Positions 22,281 through 32,354 of a stretch of DNA of 64,000 nucleotides are shown here, one piece after another. The stretch covers positions 582,767,158 through 582,831,157 of the forward strand of contig CM054057.1 of assembly GCA_028641055.1 (NCBI GenBank), given 5' to 3'. Under the pieces are notes generated by a model. The model was not told the DNA's origin, ran no database searches, and was given only the letters and a program-made list of their open reading frames with translations. The DNA comes from Alopecurus myosuroides. Taxonomy: Eukaryota > Streptophyta > Magnoliopsida > Poales > Poaceae. Position numbers and translations under genes: made by a program. Every line of letters starts with the position of its first letter. The stretch's first letter is position 1.

Positions 22281-22659
22281 AACCATCTTATGAATGCATC
22301 TTGATTAAGTGGTCATATCTCTTAATCTTAGGAAATCTTTTGTTTCCCCTTTCCTAAATCTCTTCTATTTTCCAGCCTTATGAATGCATCATGTCCTTTT
22401 TAACCCTTAATTTTATTTGAGCCATTTCATTAGTCTTCTTCTCTCACAAGGTTTTGAGACATTTAAGTAACCTTCTGTTTTCCTTGTTTTCCACTCGTTT
22501 TCTCAAATATTTTGCAAAGGAGTTAGTCTTAAACATAGCGGTACTCAAACACATACACAATTGATAGAAATAATATAGGACATATATCCATTACATAATA
22601 GTAGTACTACATATATAAAGTCTCCAATAATGCAAACATAGCGGTACACAAACAACCAT

Positions 22660-23384
22660 CTACTCGAGCTCCGAAGAGTAGATGCGGAACAACTCGAACG
22701 CAACATATGCATCTATTGCTGCATACTCGAGATTGATCAGGTCAAGTGGGTTCTTCCTCCAATAGTTGTGATTCCTCGAGGGGAAATAAGTCTTCATCGT
22801 TCTATAGTTGTGGTGGATGAAGGCAGTTGCCATCTGAGCCATCCCGGTCTTGTGCCCGTCCAGCTCATCAAAATGGATCAAGTCCTGAAGATCAATGTAG
22901 TGGTCTTCAGGTATCTCAATATTCCAGGTGCACATCATCTTCTGCTGGTCATTTGTGATATCAACGCTACAAAATTCGAAACCTTTGTTGACAAGAAAAT
23001 CCATAAGTTCTGGACATTTCTTTGCACTACTGCAACAACAAAAATGGAACACATGTTAGATATTGTTGCAACAAGTGTATTCTTTCAATGCAACAACACA
23101 TCGAAAATGCAACAACTATCCTACAAGAGATTGTGTGCGTACCTTGCCCATTGGAAGACCAGAACGGTTTCCTTGTAAGCAATCTGGATGACAGCCACAT
23201 CCTTTTGATTGGCCGTGTACTCGAGATCAAGCCCAAAGAACTTATGGTGTTCATCGGCTTCATAGAGTTTGCTCAAACGGTCAAGAGCTTCGGGGAGGAT
23301 CTCACCTTTGTTGGTATAGGCGACTTGGAGATTCTTGTCGCATGGTGTGGCCACATGGAGAATCTTGAAAAAGGGAGAATCCAT
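22660..23384 (-). CDS. DEDDy 3'-5' exonuclease-like protein captured in CACTA-1
   Basis: Two exons on the minus strand. Exon 1 is 23384-23143 (start MDSPFFKILH) and exon 2 is 23029-22660, joined by a 113-nt intron with a GTACGC donor and TTGTTGCAG acceptor. Joining keeps the frame and gives 203 residues without a stop. It resembles plant Werner-like/RNase D-type DEDD exonucleases. Motif I is FFGLDLEYT (Asp53, Glu55), motif II is VDITND (probably Asp108), and motif III is LEYAAIDAY (Tyr183, Asp187), so the metal-binding set appears complete. Substrate and activity are unknown. The promoter must lie in the transposon end (23385-23740). It was probably captured from a host gene; whether it is transcribed cannot be seen here. 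Confidence 0.75.
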
Positions 23385-24228
23385 GGTGGAGGAAGAAGAA
23401 GAGAGGAAGAAGAACAGAGAGCCGCGCCCGCACTGTAGCAATGAGGCCTTTCTGCCTCTCGCTCGCGAATTAGAACCGCGCGGGAGGCGAGCAGTTTGGA
23501 ACTTTAGTCGCGGGTGTCCAGGCCAACCCGGACTAAAGACTGGGAGGCAAGCAGTTTGGACCTTTAGTCGCGGGTGGCCAGGCCAACCGGGACTAAAGCC
23601 CTCCGCGCGGTTCCCCAACCGCCACTCAAGACCTTTAGTCGCGGGTCGCCTCCCGAACCGCGACTAAAGACCACTTTAGTCACGGTTCGAACATTTTGGG
23701 GACTAAAGGGGGCGTATGGAAGGCCTTTTTTCTACCAGTGTGACTACTCTAATAGAAGTCATTCCTCTCCGGCTCCCGTCACGACACACATCTTTATATC
23801 CTCCATGATTCTCGCCGCCATGACATCCTGATTGCAGAGCTGCCTGGTGTTGTCAAAGACGCTGGCATTGTGCTGCCGCCATATGCTCCAACAGATCAGA
23901 ATCGCTATACGTTTTTTTTTCCTGAAACTGTCCCTCACAATTAGCCACCAATTCTCTATGAGTCTACGATTTCAATTCTTAGTCTGCTTGTTGTACGCCA
24001 CCAAATCTCCTTAGTGTAGACGCAATGAAGAAGTAGTCGGTCAGCTATCTCAATATCCTGCTCGGACAGCTTGCATTCTTCAGGGTTTTATGTAGCTTGT
24101 ACCTTACTCTTCTATATGAAGTCCATATTCTGTACTACACGGCTAGCCATATGAAATTTAACATTTGGCAGGCGCCCAACACTTCCATACTACATTAGCT
24201 AGAGGGGATCCGATGTGCCCCTGCATCA

Positions 24229-24237
24229 ACATCCTGT
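24229..24237. repeat. 9-bp TSD of the Pack-MULE-like element, left
   Basis: ACATCCTGT, identical to 25601-25609. Nine bases is the Mutator superfamily size. Confidence 0.9.
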
Positions 24238-25600
24238 GAGAAATTAGCATAAAACCGCCACTTTTCTGCCAAAATTTCAGAAAACCACCAGTTTTCGTTT
24301 TTTCGCAGAAAATCACCACATTTAGTTTTAATTTTTGCAATGTGCACTGATCACTCGCTAAGAGCAAATTGATACAGAAACTGACAGTGGGCCCCACCTG
24401 TCAGTCCAATAAAAAAAATAAAAAATGTAAAAACGAAAAAGATAAAGCCACGTAAGCTGCTCTGTTCTTCCTCCCGATGTTGCACGCCTCCACCACCGCA
24501 CGAGACGCCGCCGCTGCTCACCACTGGGATCGTGAGGCACCTACGGGCTCGTCCGCCGCCGCCAAAATAGTTGTCTTCCTTGCAGAGCGCAACGCCGTGG
24601 CGACCCTATCGAAGTATGCCGGCGAGAGGGCAACCGTACCGGCCGCGTGGCGCGCCATGCCGAGCTCATCGGTGGCCGTGAGGAGCGAGTCCCAAGACCG
24701 CAGCACGGTGCCGGCGCTGGGCAGCGTGCGGAGCTCCGATGATGCGAGGAACTCATCCTTCTGTCGAGCTCGATCTCGGTTACGGGCGCCGTATGGTCGG
24801 AGCATGCAGCTCCGGCGATGGCGACGGCCTTGCAGATGTGGCCGCACTTGGTGGGCACGGGTGGGCCACAGGGGCAGTTGGGGGCGCCGCGAGTGCCGCG
24901 ACGACGGATGCATCTGCGCCGCACGCCGAGGCCACCCATCGATCTCGTTGGATGAGGGCCACGAGCTCGCGGTATGCCAAGCTCGAATTCAAGCGGGCCG
25001 CATGCGCCATGGACATCGGTGTCCTCTGCCCTCCCCATGCCTTCGAGGATGTTGACGAGGTGAGCGTGCTGCGGTGCCTGGATGCACGGCCGGGGCCGAC
25101 GCGCAAGGTGAGGCTGAGCAGCATGCATGTCCTAGAGGCCAACTGCCATCGCTACTTTCACGGTCCCCTCCGACCAGATTGGTCCACACAGTAGCCCACT
25201 GTGGGAAAAAAAAAGAACATCAGGGGGCAGCGGCGAGCTGGAGATTCCGGCGGCGTGCGTGTTGGTGAGGGATGGCAGGGTCGCCGGTGCGCGCAGGGTT
25301 GCCGGTGCCGGTGCGGTTGGTGAGGGAGCGCCGGGCCTCCTTTGACATTTTTTTTGAGATGTTTTTTATTGGTCCGACAGGTGGGCCCATGTCCACCTCA
25401 GTCACTAGTCCACATTTGATGCCACCTTAGCCCTGACGAGTGGGTCCCACATGTTAGCACGAGTGTCAATTCGCGTTCAAGACGTGATCAGTGCACATTG
25501 GAAAAATTAAAACTAAATGTGGTGGTTTTTTGCGAAAAAAATGAAAAGTGGTGGTTTCCGAAATTTTGACAGAAAAGTGGTGGTTTTATGCTAATTTCTC
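24238..25600. mobile_element. Mutator-like (Pack-MULE-like) element
   Basis: 1,363 bp bounded by TIRs of roughly 115-120 bp that begin GAGAAATTAGCATAAAACC on both ends, and by perfect 9-bp TSDs. The inside (24475-25340) is GC-rich and gene-like in composition, in sharp contrast to the AT-rich TIRs, which suggests captured host exons. I could not name the source gene. The minus frame with SSELRTLPSAGTVLRSWDS (about 24545-24760) and the plus frame at about 24990-25190 look most protein-like, but neither shows a known domain. No transposase is present. Confidence 0.85.
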
Positions 25601-25609
25601 ACATCCTGT
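25601..25609. repeat. 9-bp TSD of the Pack-MULE-like element, right
   Basis: ACATCCTGT, the partner of 24229-24237. Confidence 0.9.
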
Positions 25610-25772
25610 AGGTCGAGCTAGCCGTGTAACATTGTGACGACAAGGCTGGCCAGCTAAACTCATCCTCCTCAAACACACAGCTCGTCTCACTCTCTGGATG
25701 GCCCTTCAAAGGTTGACGCACTACCTGGCCGTAATTGTCGACTGTGGTATTTTCATATCTAAGACCCATCTA

Positions 25773-25788
25773 TTGGGAGTACTAGGTG
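25773..25788. repeat. LINE target-site duplication, right copy
   Basis: TTGGGAGTACTAGGTG, the partner of 21304-21319 with one mismatch. It marks the 5' truncation point of the LINE. Confidence 0.7.
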
Positions 25789-26275
25789 TTGACCACGAAG
25801 AATCTGACCTCAGTTAAGTATTTAGTCGTCAGCGTGATAGCAGCGTGGTAAAATGATTAGACCCGAGACTGAGCACGACACTAAGTTATTAGTTGTGTCT
25901 TAAGGAATTGTATCTCATATAATATCGTGCTAAGAGACCATGGACACTACAGGAATCGCAGCATATGCCGACGGCCAGAAGCCGTCGGCACAGGCCAAAA
26001 GGCCGTCGGCACAGGCTGTGCCGACGGCCGCCGTCGGCACCTTGCCGTCGGCATATGACCGCGTCGGCACAGGTCAAATGACCGTCGGCACATAAAAAAC
26101 CGTCGGCGTAGGCTATGCCGAAAGCCGTCGGCACAATATTTCCAAAATTCGAATTTCAGAATTTTTTTTTTGAACTTTTTTGAATTTCTATTCGAGAATT
26201 TTTCACTTAGCCACATATTTAATCTCTAATCTCTAATTACACAATTAATCTAGTCAACATACTTAACTTAGTCAA

Positions 26276-26345
26276 ACTTCCCGTTCGGTCACCCATCCTG
26301 AAATTGTTCCAGCCCAAGCACGCTTAACCTTAGAGTTCCTTCCAA
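26276..26345 (-). other. 5S-rRNA-derived segment in CACTA-2
   Basis: The minus strand has GGTTAAGCGTGCTTGGGC, then CAGGATGGGTGACC and GGGAAGTTTGAC. This matches the A-box and C-box regions of 5S rRNA better than CACTA-1 does at the GCTTGGGC part. The middle is diverged. It has the same orientation as the copies at 21825 and 39632. Confidence 0.75.
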
Positions 26346-26744
26346 ACTAGATTCCATATGAGATGTTAGAATTTACTGATATTACTATCATATCAATCAT
26401 ATTAACCTGTGGGGAATGATGTTAAACTTTTCTATTGTATAAATTTAAAACAGTATTTGAACAAATAACAATGATTTTATAATTATCTTTATTGACTAAA
26501 TAACAATATAATGTTATAAATTACTTTATTTTGTGAATAAATTATTTAATATACAATAATTTATATCTTTAAATCCGTAAATCGAAATTTGACAAATAAA
26601 ATGTCTAAATCGATTAGAAAAATTAGAGAAATTCAAATATGACATCCATATCCTAAAAACATCGATAGTTTTAAAAAAATTAATCTCTTTTGATAAATAG
26701 CCATGGTGGCCATTTTGACAGTTTCTGCCGATTAAGGTGGAAAC

Positions 26745-28155
26745 AGGCCAAATGACGGGTGTAATGGACAAATCCATGGCATAGTTTGTTTAAATATGCC
26801 CATATTCCACACAAACATGCATATTGGAAGCACGGACAATGTTCCCGAAGGAAGTTTTCCTTTTCATTGAATAAAAAAACCATTTTCCATCCTCCGATTG
26901 TGAAAAATGGCTTTTTTTGTGAAGCATCAACCACAAATATGTTGCAAAACCTAGGAGCTGAAATTTTTGAATATACTAGACCATGTTATATGCACAAATA
27001 ACAAATTATTTTCCTCTGAAAAGGTTTTTATCCACCTCTTTTGAAGAACACAAGTTTCTGCCGATTCAGCTGGAAACGGGGCAAATTTGAACTACAGGTG
27101 CCTCCTAGTTTGCTCATGATTTTTGGAAAAAATCATTTTTAGGTACACAACTACCTATTTCATCAGAGATACACCAAGAGTTTCTCAATATTCAAGCCCT
27201 AGCTACGAACGGTCATGCCCGCCGTCTTGACTTTTTCATGAAACCGACTTAGAAAATTCCAGAAAATTTAAAAAAACCCAAAATGATGCAAGACCTTCGC
27301 GTGGTGTCATTATATATGTCCTAGTATCCACCAAAAATAATAAACTTGGAATACGACAGTTGTGTTGAAAATATGTTCACATAAATGAGCTATCTCCTAC
27401 GAACATTCTAGGGTTTCAGGCCAAATGACGGGTGTAATGGCCAAATACATGGCATAGTTTGTTTAAATATGCCCATATTCCACACAAACATGCATATTGG
27501 AAGCACGGACAATGTTCCCGAAGGAAGTTTTCCTTTCCATTGAATAAAAAAACCATTTTCCATCCTCCGAGTGTGAAAAATGGCTTTTTTTGTGAAGCAT
27601 CAACCACAAATATGTTGCAAAACCTAGGAGCTGCATTTTTTGAATATACTAGACCATGTTATGCACAATAACCAATTATTTCCTCTGAAAATGTTTTTAT
27701 CCACCTCTTTTGAAGAACACAAGTTTCTGCCGATTCAGTTGGAAACGGGGCAAATTTGAACTACAGGTGCCTCCTAGTTTGCTCATGATTTTTGGAAAAA
27801 ATCATTTTTAGGTACACAACTACCTATTTCATCAGAGATACACCAAGAGTTTCTCAATATTCAAGCCCTAGCTACGAACGGTCATGCCCGCCGTCTTGAC
27901 TTTTTCATGAAACCGACTTAGAAAGTTCCAGAAAATTTAAAAAAACCCAAAATAATGCATGACCTTCGCGTGGTGTCATTATATATGTCCTAGTATCCAC
28001 CAAAAATAATAAACTTGGAATACGACAGTTGTGTTGAAAATATGTTCACATAAATGAGCTATCACCTACGAACATTCTAGGGTTTCAGGCCAAATGACGG
28101 GTGTAATGGCCAAATCCATGGCATAGTTTGTTTATATATGCCCATATTCCACACA
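26745..28155. repeat. About 670-bp tandem repeat in CACTA-2
   Basis: The phrase GGCCAAATGACGGGTGTAAT starts units at about 26746, 27419 and 28088, giving periods of about 673 and 669 bp. There are two full units and a third that is cut by the transposon end. Units share short open frames (CCFQYACLCGIWAYLNK on the minus strand) that are conserved because the units are copies. Confidence 0.9.
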
Positions 28156-28488
28156 AATTTTTTTTTTCGCAGTTTTAGATTTCCTCACTGGATCTATGCC
28201 GACGGCCCCGACAAATTGCCGTCGGCATAGAATTTGGCCGTCGGCATATCGGCCGATTCCTGTAGTGGGACTAGGAGGGATTTTACCTCCTCACCAACTC
28301 ATACAAGCTCATAACATGAGATCTGCGTCCTTAGGTAATCTCTAGCCGATCTCTTTTTTATTTAGAGGAACTGATGGTGAAGTGAATTTAGAGTAGTAAA
28401 AAATTGGTGCCTGCTGAGCGTCCTCCGGGGAGGGAAAAGTAATCCTCCCCCTTCCCTAGCTGACACGTGTCTCCAAAAAGGCCAAAAA

Positions 28489-28569
28489 CCCGCTTTTGCT
28501 GCACAATTCCCGCTTTTGCTGCACAACTCTCCGTTTTTGCTGCGCAACTTCCGCTTTTGCTGCAGTGAG
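28489..28569. repeat. CCGCTTTTGCTGCACAACT minisatellite, about four units
   Basis: Four adjacent units of 20-22 bp centred on GCTTTTGCTGCACAA, with slight length variation. Confidence 0.8.
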
Positions 28570-28984
28570 AAGAAAACGGTTCGTGGACAAAATTTAACAG
28601 AGAAAATAGCAAACATTTTGTACAAAAATAGCAAAAACAAAAAATAATTGCAGCAAAAAATAAATTATGCTATTGTAGAATTTTTTGCTTTCGTCGGGGA
28701 CATTGCCGGAAACCTTGCCGGAGACATTGTAGCAATAATATTCTACTACTATAGTAAAACGGAGAACAGAAATAACAATTTTTTTTTTTTGCTATTTTAG
28801 CAAAAAAAATTTGACATCATCGGAGACATGGCCGGAGACTCTCGCTGAAAAACATTTTTAGCAAACAATTTGTGCTATTATAACAAACCAAAATAACAAG
28901 TGCAGCAAAAAAATTGTTCTATTTAGCAAAAAGTTGCTACAATTTTTTTACAAAATTTGCACCACATGTCAAACATGGGAGGGC

Positions 28985-29020
28985 AGAGGAGGCTGACTCG
29001 TTATGTACCGATTCAGAGAC
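28985..29020. repeat. 36-bp inverted copy of 31727-31762
   Basis: The reverse complement is identical over 36 bp to 31727-31762 inside the large Mutator-like element. The flanks are unrelated. Confidence 0.85.
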
Positions 29021-29251
29021 GAGCTCAGGGTCGAAAAGACGGCAAAAAAGAAAATCGAGTCAAAGGGAGAGCAGCACGCTGCGATTGAAAAAGGAAAACA
29101 AGTGGACCAAAATGCTTCTAAACGGATAAGTTGTCGCTGTCGTGGGCCGTGGGCCTCCAGACCCGTCGCTGTCCACGTACGCGCGTGCGGGGAAGGAACC
29201 GGATCAGGACCGACGCGACGCGATCCTCCGGGTGGACGGAAGCGTTTCCCT

Positions 29252-29260
29252 AACTAATTT
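29252..29260. repeat. Retroposon target-site duplication, left
   Basis: AACTAATTT, repeated at 30557-30565 after the poly(A) tract. The first A bases are ambiguous with the tail. Confidence 0.6.
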
Positions 29261-30556
29261 CTCCTCGAGGGTGTTCTTTTTTCCCCTTTGCTACAGTAGA
29301 ATAGGCGGATAAGGAGGCGACTGAGGGGCGGCCGTTTCTGCGCCCGACCCGATCCCGGACCTTCGTCGCCGGCGACGCCGGATGAGAAGGGGATGGGTGA
29401 GGTGCTCGGTGTGCTCTGTATAGTAGGTGTAGAATCGAGTTTTTCGCTTTCCTGTTTAAGTTGTTGGATTTCTCGTCTGCTGTTCGGCGTCATGCCATGG
29501 AGGAGTGGCTGGCCAGTGCTTCCGGGCGGTTCTGGCTCGCCGGCGATGTTGATTCCTCCCGCCGTGGAGCTCTTGAGGATGGAGCCGAAGGCGGCGGAGG
29601 GAGTCCCAAGCGTTCCTCCTTCCAATAAGCTCGATGCGGGCGGTTCCCTTCCGGGCTCCCCTGTTAGCTCCCTGGATTGGGCGTTGGTCAGCTCGTCGCC
29701 TGCTTCGCTTCGCCGTCGTGGTGATGGATCAGCGGGGTGTGTGCGAGTGGATTCGCTGCTCACTGTCAGGTTGCAGGTTCCGGTTCCTGTTAGTCTCAAA
29801 TCTTCCCTGGCAAATTATATGGTATCCACCGGTGCTATTGCCTCTTCATTTGTGGATTTGGAGGAAGATGTTGGGCAGATGGAGGTGTCCAAGACAGGGA
29901 TCTGTGCGGCTGTTCTTCCACTGATTGAGGTGATCTACTATATGGGAGGTACTGGCCACAGCACAAAGAGCATCTCCATAGGTTTCCACTGGATGCATAT
30001 TCATCTATCAAACTATTGCTGGTGGCATCCAATTTCATCTTGTGGCCTTCATGTTAGTGTGCCTACATGCCATACGTCTATTTTCCTGTCATCTAATGGG
30101 TATGTCAATTATGCCTCTTTGCTATTCGGGACAAGCCGGAGATGGGTGAGATCATCTCTGCAGCGGTTTCTCAGATTCAATAGCGAAGATCCACCTGACC
30201 TGGGCTCGGTGAAGCTTCCTCCACATCTACAGCTCAGGTTCATACCTCGTAATCTTGTGCCAATTCAATTGCTGGTTGAGCCGCTGGCTCTATGGTTGGT
30301 CAGGGTTCTTGAGGCCATCGAAAAGTATGACTGCAGGTTTCGCGAGTCCGAGTTCTCGACGGACCCCCTGATAGGCTCCTGTTGTGCTTTTCGGCATAAT
30401 TGTCATGTTTTCCCTTTAGATCATCCGAGATGTATTTGTGATGTCTCTTTTTATCAGGATGTTTACTGTAATCACAAAGCTGTACTCTGCTCGTATCAAT
30501 GGAAGTGATTGCATGCCCTTAGGGGCAACCTTTGTTCAAAAAAAAAAAAAAAAAAA
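29261..30556 (+). mobile_element. LINE-like retroposon with poly(A) tail
   Basis: 1.3-kb plus-strand element ending in about 20 A at 30538-30558 and flanked by AACTAATTT. At 29492 a frame opens with MEEWLASASGRFWLAGDVD, which resembles a grass LINE ORF1 start but stops after about 43 residues. The 3' half has fragments in changing frames. A single 371-codon open frame (29393-30508) runs through in another phase; it shows no domain and is probably chance, helped by GC-rich sequence at the 5' end. No RT is present, so the element is non-autonomous or internally deleted. Confidence 0.6.
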
Positions 30557-30565
30557 CTAATTTAT
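30557..30565. repeat. Retroposon target-site duplication, right
   Basis: AACTAATTT, the partner of 29252-29260. Confidence 0.55.
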
Positions 30566-31471
30566 CCTCTAATGGTGACCGGACCTACGTGATACCTCAA
30601 ATTTCACTCCTCAAACAATGTGGCCCCACGTGAAAATATCTCTACATCTTTTTTTTATTCCGACAACTAGTTCGGACAAAAAGACAACATCAGGTTAAGA
30701 GATGCACTTGGCACGGCGAGGCGAGACGCATGCACGCAGCTGAAGCTTAAGTTCGGCAGCGGAAATGGCACGTGGCGGTGCACGCACAAACGCGCACACA
30801 CGAAGCAACAGCACCACCGCACACGCAGCAGCTCCACCACACATGCATACACGACTACACGAGCACTCACACATGCGCGTTTCACACGCACACAAACGTC
30901 CGTGCAGCAGCAGCGCCACACACGCACTACACACGAATGCATACACAGCAGCAGCAGCAGCAGCGCTACACACGCGCACACACACGCACACACGAGGGCA
31001 AGGTACGGCGTGGGATTGAATTCATGACTTTCAACATGATGAATGGCACGATTTCATGAATTTCAGCGCCGTCGGCGAGTGTCACTCGTGTTGTGAGGAT
31101 TCATTTTACTGGTCACACTAGGGTGGCTAACAGCCAACATCGTGGTTTCCGACATCAGTGGACACAGGAGAAAATTATGAGGATTGGCCTCGCAGTGGAG
31201 TAAATATAAGAAAAGGTTAGGCCAATTTTTGGGGGCTGACTGTTGTTTGAGGGAGTGAAACAATTTTTTACTCCTGAATCGATTTCAAAGGACCGACAAG
31301 AGATGCCCTTATTCTCAAGAGAGCCGCAACATCATCCATATAATTAATAAGGTTGTTAAATGATAATACTTGTAGATTAGACCTTCTAGAAGGATTTTTC
31401 TCTAAACTGGTGTAACTAGGTTTGGTGCAAATATAAACCCGAACGTAGATACTGCGGATTTATCTTGGAGA
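30566..31471. other. Spacer with CA-rich simple sequence
   Basis: 30775-31000 is a degenerate ACACG/CACAC repeat with a CAG run at about 30943-30962. Open frames here are Cys/Thr/His-rich and reflect the repeat. A weak inverted match between about 30598-30625 (TTTCACTCCTCAAACAA) and 31236-31265 suggests an old TIR element, but it is too weak to call. Nothing else was recognised. Confidence 0.5.
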
Positions 31472-31480
31472 TCTTTTGAT
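31472..31480. repeat. 9-bp TSD of MULE-2, left
   Basis: TCTTTTGAT. The right copy, TCTTTTCAT at 34216-34224, differs at one base. Confidence 0.75.
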
Positions 31481-31726
31481 GCAATTTTTTTTTAAATAAT
31501 ACGTTTTTAATACGTAATTGGAAAAATAATACGCAAAATGGATAATTTTGAAAAATATTATCCAATCGGCAGGGCCGCTCCCGACTTCCTCCTGTCGGGT
31601 ACGGTGCAACCGATTGTAGGGAATCGGCCACGCGACAGCTGATTAGTGGCCAAACCACGTCACCGCGGGCAGTCGGGCGACATAGCTGGGGCACGCAGCG
31701 GCAATCGGGTAGGCTGCGCTCGATTA

Positions 31727-31762
31727 GTCTCTGAATCGGTACATAACGAGTCAGCCTCCTCT
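31727..31762. repeat. 36-bp inverted copy of 28985-29020
   Basis: GTCTCTGAATCGGTACATAA followed by CGAGTCAGCCTCCTCT. Its exact reverse complement is at 28985-29020, outside the element. Confidence 0.85.
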
Positions 31763-31934
31763 TCTTTCTTCCTTTCTTCTTCCTCCTCCCAGATGTTCTT
31801 CCGCTCTCTCTCTAAACTCTAGGACGAATTAATCCTGCTATTTGAACCGATTTGCTATGCATTTTCCATCATAAATCGGTTAGAGGGAAGATAGAGAGAC
31901 TAGGGTTGGCTAGATCTCATGATGGGAAAGCTTG

Positions 31935-32025
31935 TGGGGGTGGTTTTCATGGTGGTTTGTGTGATGGTGGTGGCATGAGTTTATGTCATGGTGGTGGTGG
32001 TGGTGGTTATGGTGGTGGACTGCGT
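31935..32025. repeat. GGTGGT/ATGGTGG simple-sequence tract
   Basis: GGT-rich imperfect repeat inside MULE-2. It gives a glycine-rich frame on the plus strand (31852-32049) that I attribute to the repeat and not to a gene. Confidence 0.6.
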
Positions 32026-32354
32026 GCTCGTGCTGTCTCGGTGACTTGACACGCCCTGTAGAAGCACGCTTCAAGGGTAAGAATCGACCGGCATTGCTCA
32101 GTTTTTATTGTTGGTATATAATTTTATAGACATGTGGATATGTAGTAATAATTTGCGGTAGTGATGTGCGCATAAAAGTTCGCGACTGTGTGGATATTTA
32201 GTTAATAAATAGATGCGTGAATAATATTTTGTAGACGCACGGATATGTAGCAATAATATTGGGAAGTACTATTATTCGGGTACGTGGTAATATGTAGTAA
32301 CAATATAGATTGAATATTGGTAACGGTATTGAATAATTTTATAGATCCGCAGAA

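Larger units (their letters stand above)
21452..23740. mobile_element. CACTA-1, non-autonomous CACTA element with captured gene
   Basis: Ends are CACGGGTAGAAAATAGGCC on the left and, read inward from the right, CACTGGTAGAAAAAAGGCC, which is the CACTA superfamily signature. Subterminal copies of TTTAGTCCCGGTT or TTTAGTCGCGG occur at both ends (21470-21660 and 23500-23710). The flanking 3-bp TSD is CGA/TGA, one mismatch. It sits inside the LINE tail. There is no transposase; instead it carries a two-exon exonuclease gene, a 5S-rRNA-like segment and a 61-bp tandem repeat. Confidence 0.85.
21320..25772 (-). mobile_element. 5'-truncated LINE with two nested DNA transposons
   Basis: Minus-strand non-LTR retrotransposon tail, about 0.8 kb once the insertions are removed. 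On the minus strand it starts at 25772 and encodes part of the RT-associated zinc-binding region (EDEFSWPALSSQCYTASS near 25650-25720, then VVWKCWAPAKCQ near 24160-24190). It continues with IWRQHNASVFD (about 23850-23880), and after the CACTA at 21452-23740 it reaches the 3' tail ending CCTCGAAAAAAA at 21320. Taking out the Pack-MULE (24238-25600 plus one TSD) restores one frame across the junction. There are several stops and no RT core. Confidence 0.75.
25945..28267. mobile_element. CACTA-2, non-autonomous CACTA element
   Basis: 2,323 bp with ends CACTACAGGAATCG (left) and CACTACAGGAATCGGCC read inward from the right, and a 3-bp TSD GGA on both sides. Subterminal arrays of GCCGTCGGCA/TGCCGACGGC at 25965-26135 and 28195-28255 look like transposase-binding sites. 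Inside are a 5S-like segment and about two copies of a 670-bp tandem unit. There is no transposase gene. Confidence 0.9.
28268..29251. other. AT-rich spacer with minisatellite
   Basis: No coding frame. It holds a 20-22-bp minisatellite (28489-28569) and scattered AGCAAAAA and CGG(A/G)GACATTGCCGG phrases (28690-28850) that may be old element ends. From about 28985 the DNA becomes GC-rich. Confidence 0.4.

Noticed and set aside
22081..28569. CRISPR-like arrays (61-bp and 20-22-bp repeats)
   Set aside because: Units are directly adjacent without unique spacers, in a plant transposon context.
29393..30508. 371-codon plus-strand ORF as a host gene
   Set aside because: It lies wholly within a poly(A)-tailed retroposon, has no domain, and the better ORF1-like start is in a different phase.
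30667..31059. Cys/His/Thr-rich ORFs on both strands
   Set aside because: They follow the CACAC/CACACG and CAG simple-sequence tract.
30590..31280. A TIR element bounded by TTTCACTCC(C)TCAAACAA
   Set aside because: The inverted match is short and imperfect, and no TSD could be found.
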